The notes beneath the pieces were generated by a model. That model was not told the origin of the DNA and searched no databases. It saw nothing but the letters and a program-made list of their open reading frames with translations. 12,004 bases of DNA from J061 sp003695725 [NCBI: Candidatus Schekmanbacteria bacterium]. Its GTDB lineage: Bacteria; Schekmanbacteria; GWA2-38-11. Position 1 is the first letter of the stretch; every line of letters starts with the position of its first letter. Shown one piece after another: positions 6,362 through 12,004 of this stretch. The stretch is taken from the NCBI GenBank assembly GCA_003695725.1, contig RFHX01000106.1, positions 1 to 12,004 of the forward strand, in the 5' to 3' direction. Made by a program: the position numbers and the translations under genes.

Positions 6362-8473
6362 TCATTTTGAATCTTCGTCAAGAAATTGCATGCTTCCTTC
6401 AATCTTATGCTCATTGAGTTTAGCAATAGACCAAACAAAAATCAGACAAGTGCCCTGATAGATAAAGTCAAATCCTCTTTCTGAACGCGATATTGTTTTG
6501 AGCGGATAAGAATAACAACTGCAGGGCTGTGAAAATTCTATTGAGATTTCTGCGGAGTCACATTTGCTTTCAATTTTACATTTGCTAATTTCTTGGACAA
6601 CAAACAAAGATTTGAAATCATATTCCATACTATTATTTCGATTCTTAAATAAAAGGAATCTATTCCCTTCAGAATCTGCTGATGTAAGAGATAAATTTAT
6701 TTCCAATGCAATTTTTTTATTCTCATAAGAGTCTTCAACATTTTCAATCTCCCAGAGGAATGAAAAAAAATTTTTCCCTTCTTCCAAAAAATATCTTTTT
6801 TTCAAAATTGGAATTGCAGGATTATTATTTTTCCCAATGAGTAGAACCTCTGCAACCTTATTTCTTTTTTTAATTAAATAGTCGAACTCCTGAATCCCCC
6901 TATTTAAACTCCAAATCTTTTCACTATTACTAATAAAATCTGTGTATGAAATATCTTCTTCCAAAAACAGATGAGTAAAAGATGTACGATAAAATTTGTC
7001 ATAGAAAAAATTCTCTTCGTCTCCCATATACACTATCTCGTCTACCTTTTTTATTTGATTTCCAATCTCTGAATGATAGGGTTCATATCTCCTTGTCAAG
7101 ACATTCAAGACATTCATTCCTTTCTCCATCCAGTCGATTTCCACAATGGAACCACGATATGATGGATTTATCCAAAGAGACAAATTGTTGTTTGAAAGAA
7201 TGACCTCATTTTTCCCGTCGAAATCATAATCCTCTTCTTCAACTTCAATTTTAGAGCTTGAATTTCCCGAATATTCATCTAAAAAGCGCTGTGCATCGAT
7301 TAAATTCTTATAAACAGCACTCCTTATATGATGAAGATAAATTCCACCAAAGAGGCCGTGCCAGTAAGCGCAATTGCAGGAAGCTTTATATAAAGATTTC
7401 AAAATCTTGTTTTTAGTGTCATCATTTTCTCTACCGTAAAAAATTCCTGCCTTCTCTACTTGTTCGCTAATATAGATTAATTTTTTATGCATCCGATTTG
7501 ATTCAGGATATTTGACAAAAAAATTTTTCCAAAAGCCGCCTGCCATAGCATCTACAAATTTCACCATTTCATTGTCATCTTTGATTTTTTCCTTTATTGA
7601 GTCCTTCAATTTTCGAGAATCATCTGAAAGAGACCACAACATCATTTCTTCATAGGATGATTCCGGAATATAAACCTCTGATTGTGGACTCTTAATTTGA
7701 AGAAAGTCGCTAAATTTGACAGTTTCTATTTGTCCTCTATCTTTTTCTAATGCGTGAAAAAATTTTTCAAGCCATCTCTCTTTATATACTAATTCATAGG
7801 TGCCCGGCCATTCTCCGAACTTTTCAACATCATCGCCATAGGTAAAAAGATATTCATTCTCCCCTTCATCCAACGGTTTCTTTAAATAGCTTATGACTTC
7901 ATCTATTTCTTTAAAGGGAATCGAAAATCTCAGTTCCTTATCAGTAGGGAAAACGAATATTCTATGACCGTCATTCTCTGTTATGTAATAATTTTTTATA
8001 TCTTTAACGGCAATGCCGCTTCTCATAATATGAGTATCATCAAGAATAGTATATCTTATCTTGGCGTTGCTCAATATTTTAGGAAGGTAAGGTTCCCATA
8101 CTCTTTCTGCGATCCACGCTCCATTAGGACTGAAAAAAAAATTTTTTTTCAAATAGTCTGAAAGCATTTCAATTTGTCCGATTGCATCTCTTTCGGGGAT
8201 TGCCGTCAGAACCGGTTCATAAAAGCCACCTGATATAAGTTCAACCTGTCCCCTATTTGTAAGTAAAGACAAATCATCAAAAAATTCTCTGTGTCTCAAT
8301 TCTATCCATTCAAGGAGAGATCCGGACAAGTGGAGATTTGCTTTAATGGAAGGAAATTTTTTCAGTGTTTCGACAAAAGGAAGATAGGAATTCTGATAAG
8401 CCCTTTCGAGTACATAATCGAAATTTCCAACAGGCTGATGAAAATGTAATGCAAGTGCAAAATACATTTTCAT
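6362..8473 (-). CDS. Glycoside hydrolase family 57, 4-alpha-glucanotransferase/alpha-amylase type
   Basis: A 703-residue GH57 enzyme acting on alpha-1,4-glucans (starch, maltodextrin or glycogen). Its architecture matches Thermococcus litoralis 4-alpha-glucanotransferase: an N-terminal (beta/alpha)7 catalytic barrel with HFHQP (10-14), GGFYEPV (82-88), WIAERVWEP (120-128) and YGDDVEKFGEWPG (212-224). A middle helical region contains CNCAYWHGLFGGIYLHHIR (366-384). A long C-terminal beta-rich domain (about 405-700) is of the DUF1926 kind. The nucleophile is E123, the same number as in the archaeal enzyme; the acid/base is D215. No signal peptide is seen, so it is intracellular. Starts cluster as TTG 8479, ATG 8476, ATG 8473 and ATG 8467; AGGTGA at 8486-8481 best fits ATG 8473, with 6 nt spacing. 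Transferase versus hydrolase cannot be decided from sequence. Its position between leuD and leuB is odd. Confidence 0.92.
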   Translation of the reverse strand: MKMYFALALHFHQPVGNFDYVLERAYQNSYLPFVETLKKFPSIKANLHLSGSLLEWIELRHREFFDDLSLLTNRGQVELISGGFYEPVLTAIPERDAIGQIEMLSDYLKKNFFFSPNGAWIAERVWEPYLPKILSNAKIRYTILDDTHIMRSGIAVKDIKNYYITENDGHRIFVFPTDKELRFSIPFKEIDEVISYLKKPLDEGENEYLFTYGDDVEKFGEWPGTYELVYKERWLEKFFHALEKDRGQIETVKFSDFLQIKSPQSEVYIPESSYEEMMLWSLSDDSRKLKDSIKEKIKDDNEMVKFVDAMAGGFWKNFFVKYPESNRMHKKLIYISEQVEKAGIFYGRENDDTKNKILKSLYKASCNCAYWHGLFGGIYLHHIRSAVYKNLIDAQRFLDEYSGNSSSKIEVEEEDYDFDGKNEVILSNNNLSLWINPSYRGSIVEIDWMEKGMNVLNVLTRRYEPYHSEIGNQIKKVDEIVYMGDEENFFYDKFYRTSFTHLFLEEDISYTDFISNSEKIWSLNRGIQEFDYLIKKRNKVAEVLLIGKNNNPAIPILKKRYFLEEGKNFFSFLWEIENVEDSYENKKIALEINLSLTSADSEGNRFLLFKNRNNSMEYDFKSLFVVQEISKCKIESKCDSAEISIEFSQPCSCYSYPLKTISRSERGFDFIYQGTCLIFVWSIAKLNEHKIEGSMQFLDEDSK

Positions 8474-8475
8474 CA

Positions 8476-8559
8476 TCAATCACCTGAATAAGGGCTTAAT
8501 ACCTTGAGAGATGAAGAAAGAACATCTCCATATCGAGATAAAAAAACTCTCTTTGCCAT
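8476..8559 (-). CDS. Possible 27-residue small ORF in the leuD-GH57 spacer
   Basis: An ATG-started frame of 27 codons (beginning MAKRVFLSRYGD, ending SPYSGD) fills most of the spacer between leuD and the GH57 gene. Its TGA shares one base with the ATG at 8476 of the GH57 start cluster (TGATG), an arrangement seen in translationally coupled genes. The frame is the same as leuD and open from the leuD stop. The ribosome binding site is poor (only GAGA about 9 nt upstream), I recognise no family, and a run this short is expected fairly often by chance. It may be a coupling peptide or nothing. Confidence 0.2.
   Translation of the reverse strand: MAKRVFLSRYGDVLSSSLKVLSPYSGD
8506..8551 (-). repeat. 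Competing inverted repeats in the leuD-GH57 spacer
   Basis: In the transcript direction four complementary segments follow one another: GAGAG (8551-8547), ATCTC (8539-8535), GAGATG (8528-8523) and CATCTCTC (8513-8506). The third can pair with the second (5 bp, 6-nt loop) or with CATCTC of the fourth (6 bp, 9-nt loop), and the first can pair with CTCTC of the fourth. No U-run follows, so this is not an intrinsic terminator. Stems are short, and part of the effect is simple purine/pyrimidine alternation. Confidence 0.3.
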
Positions 8560-8589
8560 ATTATTTTTCTCTATATGAAGGATTCTTTT

Positions 8590-9090
8590 TTATGATTGTT
8601 TTGATGACACATACTCCATTAAACCACCCTTCACTATTATCTCCTTTACAAAGTCAGGAAAGGGTTTCGGTTTAAAGAGTTTATTATCGGAAACTCTCCT
8701 AATTATTCCTTCTTCCAAGTCAACCTCGATAAGATCGCCAAACTCAATATTGTCTGCCGCTTCCGGGCACTCTATTATAGGCAAACCAATATTAAAAGAG
8801 TTTCTGTAAAAGATTCTTGCAAAGGATTTGGCAATGACACAGGAAATACCGGAAGCTTTTATCGAAATAGGAGCATGTTCTCTCGAAGAGCCGCATCCAA
8901 AATTTTCTCCCGCAACTATAATATCCCCTTCCTTCACATTGGAAGCAAAAGTATCATCAATATCTTCCATACAATGCGCGGCAAGCTCTTTTGGGTCACT
9001 TGTGTTTAAATACCTCGCTGGAATAATGACATCAGTATTTACATCATCTCCATATTTGAAAACTTTACCCTTAAACTTTAGTGATTTCAC
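8590..9090 (-). CDS. leuD: 3-isopropylmalate dehydratase, small subunit
   Basis: LeuD is the swivelling small subunit that completes the active site of isopropylmalate isomerase, which converts 2-isopropylmalate to 3-isopropylmalate with LeuC. The 166-residue protein is the short archaeal/Thermotoga-type form (the E. coli form is about 200). Seen are [17 protein letters not shown] (14-30), including the YLxT loop whose variation separates isopropylmalate from homoaconitate substrates, and [11 protein letters not shown] (64-74), the conserved substrate-binding loop. It starts with GTG, whose GTGA overlaps the leuC TGA, behind a strong GGAGGAGGT ribosome binding site at 9103-9095; the two subunits are therefore translationally coupled. 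Presence of leuA and leuB in the same cluster supports leucine synthesis over the lysine or homocitrate pathways. Confidence 0.95.
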   Translation of the reverse strand: MKSLKFKGKVFKYGDDVNTDVIIPARYLNTSDPKELAAHCMEDIDDTFASNVKEGDIIVAGENFGCGSSREHAPISIKASGISCVIAKSFARIFYRNSFNIGLPIIECPEAADNIEFGDLIEVDLEEGIIRRVSDNKLFKPKPFPDFVKEIIVKGGLMEYVSSKQS

Positions 9091-10355
9091 ACTACCTCCT
9101 CCGGATGGGTTATCTTTCCTGTAATGGCAGAAGCTGCAGCAACGGATGGTCCTGCCAGATATACCTCACTTTCAGGATGTCCCATTCTCCCAACAAAATT
9201 TCTGTTTGTTGTTGCAACACATTTTTCCCCTTTTGCCAAAATACCCATATGGCCACCAAGACATGGCCCGCAAGTTGGAGGACCAATAACTGCTTCTGCA
9301 TCAATAAATATTTCAATAAGCCCCCGTTTTAATGCTTCACTATATATTTCCTGAGTTGCAGGAAAAATAATCAAGCGAACATTAGGATTGACTTTCTTAC
9401 CTTTAAGAATTGCAGCAGCTTCCTCTAAATCTCTCAATCTTCCATTCGTGCAGGAGCCAATTACAACCTGATCAACGAAAATATCTGACAATTCCCTGAC
9501 TGATTTTGCATTTCCCGGAGATGGAGGCAGCGACACTTGAGGCTCCAAATTACTGCAGTCAATCTCAATGACATCTGAATATTCAGCTTCAGGATCGCTT
9601 TGATAAGCTGAATATTCCCTTCTCTTTCTTTTATCAACAAATTTCAATGTTGTTTCATCAGGAGCTATAATTCCATTTTTTGCGCCTGCTTCAACTGCCA
9701 TATTGCACATTGTCAATCTTCCGTCTATAGGAAGATTATCAATAACATCCCCTGTAAATTCCATTGATTTATAATTTGCTCCATCAACTCCTATCAAACC
9801 TATCGTATAAAGGATTAAATCCTTTCCTGATACGAATGGTTGGAGCTTCCCATTGTAAACAAACTTAATCGATTCAGGCACCTTTAGCCATATCTCTCCT
9901 GTCATCATTGTTGCGGCAAGGTCTGTACTTCCTATTCCAGTAGAAAAGGCGCCTAAGGCACCATAAGTGCAAGTATGGGAATCAGCACCTATGACAAGGT
10001 CACCCGGCAAAACTATTCCCTTATCAGGTAAAAGGGCATGTTCGATTCCTACTCGTCCAATTTCAAAGTAATACTTTACATTATGTTTTTTTGCGAATTC
10101 ACGTAAAATACGGCATTGTTCAGCAGACTTGATGTCTTTGTTTGGTGTGAAATGGTCTGGAACAAAAACTACTTTTTCATTGTCAAAAAGTTTTTTCCCC
10201 TCATACTTTTCAAAAAGCTTAATGGCAATAGGCGCTGTAATATCATTTCCAAGGGCTACATCTACCTTTGCACTGATAATTTCGCCAGGCTGAACTTCTT
10301 TTTTCCCCGCTTTGTCAGCAAGTATCTTTTGGCTTATCGTCATTCCCATAAGCAT
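9087..10355 (-). CDS. leuC: 3-isopropylmalate dehydratase, large subunit
   Basis: LeuC is the [4Fe-4S] aconitase-family subunit of isopropylmalate isomerase. At 422 residues it is of the shorter archaeal-type class (the E. coli protein is about 466), agreeing with the short LeuD. The three cluster cysteines are visible: C302 in VIGSCTNGR, and C362 and C365 in PTCGPCLGG. Other family landmarks are DHFTPNKD (67-74), [18 protein letters not shown] (123-140) and the C-terminal [12 protein letters not shown] (382-393). The ATG at 10355 has GAGGA five bases upstream; ATG codons at 10349 and 10343 are alternatives with worse spacing. It starts 48 nt after the leuA stop with no visible terminator between them, and its stop overlaps the leuD start by 4 nt. 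Homoaconitase or methylthioalkylmalate isomerase is possible in principle but not favoured by context. Confidence 0.96.
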   Translation of the reverse strand: MLMGMTISQKILADKAGKKEVQPGEIISAKVDVALGNDITAPIAIKLFEKYEGKKLFDNEKVVFVPDHFTPNKDIKSAEQCRILREFAKKHNVKYYFEIGRVGIEHALLPDKGIVLPGDLVIGADSHTCTYGALGAFSTGIGSTDLAATMMTGEIWLKVPESIKFVYNGKLQPFVSGKDLILYTIGLIGVDGANYKSMEFTGDVIDNLPIDGRLTMCNMAVEAGAKNGIIAPDETTLKFVDKRKRREYSAYQSDPEAEYSDVIEIDCSNLEPQVSLPPSPGNAKSVRELSDIFVDQVVIGSCTNGRLRDLEEAAAILKGKKVNPNVRLIIFPATQEIYSEALKRGLIEIFIDAEAVIGPPTCGPCLGGHMGILAKGEKCVATTNRNFVGRMGHPESEVYLAGPSVAAASAITGKITHPEEVV

Positions 10356-10403
10356 AAACTTCCTCTTTCTTAAAAATTACTGTCTGAAGATGGTTTGGAT
10401 CAG

Positions 10404-11939
10404 CTAAAAACCTTTGAGCACTTTTTTGCCTTTTTCACTTGACAGGTACTTGTTCAAAGCATTGAGGTATGCTTTGACACTGGCAAAAATTATATCTGTG
10501 CTGGACGACTTACCTGCAAAAATTGAATCATTGTTAAATTTCACTTTAACAAAAATCTCCCCAATTGCATCTTTGCCGGCTGAAACCGAGCGCACGGAAT
10601 AATCCAACAGTCTCCCGCTTATATTTGTTATCTTCTCAATAGCCCTGCATGCAGCGTCAACAGGTCCAGAACCGGACAATGACTCAACATATAGTTTTTT
10701 CCCCTTTTTTACACTAACTGTTGCAACAGGAGTAACTCTAGTGCCGCTTAATACTTGAACTCCAACAAGCTTGAAAACTTCCTTATAGCTTCTCACTTGC
10801 TCATCGATAATGATCTCGAGGTCTTCATCAAAGATCTTCTTTTTTCTATCAGCAAGTTCTTTGAAGATATTATATGCCTTCTCCAATTCCTCATCAGTTA
10901 AATCATAGCCCAACTTTTCATAGCGTTTACGAAGGGCGTGCCTGCCAGAATGTTTACCCAATACTAAATGGCTTTCCTTAACACCGACTGTCTCCGGCTT
11001 CATTATTTCATAAGTCATTTTTTTCTTCAAAACACCGTGCTGGTGAATTCCGGCTTCATGGGCAAAAGCATTATCTCCAACAATCGCTTTATTTGGAGGA
11101 ACAAAAATTCCTGTCAATCTAGAAAGAAGTCTGCTCGATTTGTAAAGTTCTGTCGTCTTTATTTTAGTTTTGAAGGGAAGAAGGTCTTTTCTCACATAAA
11201 GCCCCATTACAAACTCTTCCAACGAAGCGTTGCCTGCCCTTTCTCCTATTCCATTTATAGTGCATTCCACCTGCCTTGCCCCATTTTTGACAGCAGCCAA
11301 TGAGTTTGCCACTGCAAGTCCAAGGTCATTGTGACAATGCACACTAATCACTGCCCTATCTATATTTGGAACATTATTCTTCAAATAAGCGATGATACTG
11401 CCAAATTCTTCTGGCATCGAATAGCCAACAGTATCGGGAATATTGACTGTCACCGCGCCTGCATCAATAGCCGCTTCAATTACTTCAGCAAGAAAAGGCA
11501 AGTCAGACCTTGAAGCATCTTCTGCTGAAAATTCAACATCAGGAGTAAAGGATTTTGCATATTTTACTGCTTGTACTGCTCTTTTAAGAACCTCCGATTT
11601 TGTCATCTTCAACTTATATTTCATATGAATTTCAGAAGTTGCAATAAAGGTATGAATCAAAGGCTTCGAGGAATATTTGACTGCCTCCCAAGCAGTTTTT
11701 ATATCTTTCTTGTCCGCTCTTGCCAATCCAGCTATATAGGGGCCTTTAACCTTCTGGGCAATTTCTTTGACTGCCTCAAAATCCCCCTTTGAAGCAACTG
11801 GGAATCCTGCTTCTATTATATCAACTTTAAGTTTTGCCAATTGCCGGGCCATAATCAACTTTTCTTTTATATTCAAGCTATTGCCCGGTGCCTGTTCACC
11901 GTCTCTCAATGTTGTATCAAAAATTCTAACGTATTCCAT
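10404..11939 (-). CDS. leuA: 2-isopropylmalate synthase
   Basis: LeuA condenses acetyl-CoA with 2-ketoisovalerate, the committed step of leucine synthesis. The 511-residue protein is full length. The catalytic TIM barrel (about 1-270) has FDTTLRDGEQAPG (7-19; R12 and metal ligand D13), the HCHND metal site (201-205; H201, H203) and INGIGERAGNASLEE (228-242). A linker with HEAGIHQHGVLK (294-305) follows. The C-terminal leucine-binding regulatory domain (about 385-508) has SGSGPVDAA (422-430) and TDIIFASVKAYLNALN (481-496), so feedback inhibition by leucine is expected. Complete regulatory domain and neighbours argue against citramalate or homocitrate synthase, though the regulatory domain is also found in citramalate synthases. 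GGAAGAAG precedes the ATG. No promoter is seen in the 65 nt to the window edge. Confidence 0.96.
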   Translation of the reverse strand: MEYVRIFDTTLRDGEQAPGNSLNIKEKLIMARQLAKLKVDIIEAGFPVASKGDFEAVKEIAQKVKGPYIAGLARADKKDIKTAWEAVKYSSKPLIHTFIATSEIHMKYKLKMTKSEVLKRAVQAVKYAKSFTPDVEFSAEDASRSDLPFLAEVIEAAIDAGAVTVNIPDTVGYSMPEEFGSIIAYLKNNVPNIDRAVISVHCHNDLGLAVANSLAAVKNGARQVECTINGIGERAGNASLEEFVMGLYVRKDLLPFKTKIKTTELYKSSRLLSRLTGIFVPPNKAIVGDNAFAHEAGIHQHGVLKKKMTYEIMKPETVGVKESHLVLGKHSGRHALRKRYEKLGYDLTDEELEKAYNIFKELADRKKKIFDEDLEIIIDEQVRSYKEVFKLVGVQVLSGTRVTPVATVSVKKGKKLYVESLSGSGPVDAACRAIEKITNISGRLLDYSVRSVSAGKDAIGEIFVKVKFNNDSIFAGKSSSTDIIFASVKAYLNALNKYLSSEKGKKVLKGF

Positions 11940-12004
11940 AATTCTTCTTCCTTCTCTTTCTAATAAAGCTCTTCTTCTCTTTTTGCTCTCCTTCTATAAT
12001 CATT

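Noticed and set aside
9081-9354. Overlapping plus-strand frames antisense to the leuC C-terminus
   Set aside because: They mirror the conserved LeuC coding sequence, have no recognisable domain, and several such frames overlap each other there.
5239-11939. Lysine (homocitrate) or citramalate pathway instead of leucine synthesis
   Set aside because: LeuA has the complete 2-isopropylmalate synthase plan with a leucine-type regulatory domain. It is clustered with one leuC, one leuD and one leuB, so the leucine reading is the simplest.

Overview
The window is AT-rich bacterial DNA with short intergenic gaps and no RNA gene, mobile element or CRISPR array that I can see. A MotA/MotB flagellar stator pair points to a motile bacterium. 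An archaeal/Thermotoga-type two-subunit isopropylmalate isomerase and a family-57 glycoside hydrolase also occur in many anaerobic or thermophilic lineages. The taxon cannot be fixed from the sequence; a Gram-negative lineage of the deltaproteobacterial/Nitrospirota kind or a related uncultured phylum is my guess.

Layout from the right edge, in the direction of transcription of most genes (minus strand): leuA (11939-10404), leuC (10355-9087), leuD (9090-8590, overlapping leuC by 4 nt), a GH57 4-alpha-glucanotransferase/amylase-type enzyme (about 8473-6362), leuB (6309-5239) and a YjbQ-family gene (5226-4807). The leu genes encode the complete leucine branch from 2-ketoisovalerate to 2-ketoisocaproate. 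Spacers of -4 to about 115 nt suggest one operon, with a carbohydrate enzyme unexpectedly placed between leuD and leuB. The 212-nt gap at 4595-4806 is the largest in the window and holds a possible sigma-28-like promoter. It is followed by motA (4594-3737) and motB (3722-2844), then a class I methyltransferase (about 2771-2253).

Left part: a single-domain rhodanese on the plus strand (1887-2252) converges exactly on the methyltransferase, the two stop codons abutting as a palindromic TAATTA. It diverges from rsmE (about 1792-1052, minus), which is followed by a HAD-family phosphatase/pyrimidine-nucleotidase-like gene (1025-357, minus). At the left edge a HIT-family nucleotide hydrolase (plus strand, 5' end outside the window) converges on the HAD gene.

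Nearly everything belongs to known families. No convincing new multi-gene system is visible. The points most worth a second look are the GH57 gene inside the leu operon, a 27-codon ORF whose stop overlaps a GH57 start codon with competing inverted repeats around it, the possible motA promoter, and YjbQ at the end of the leu operon.
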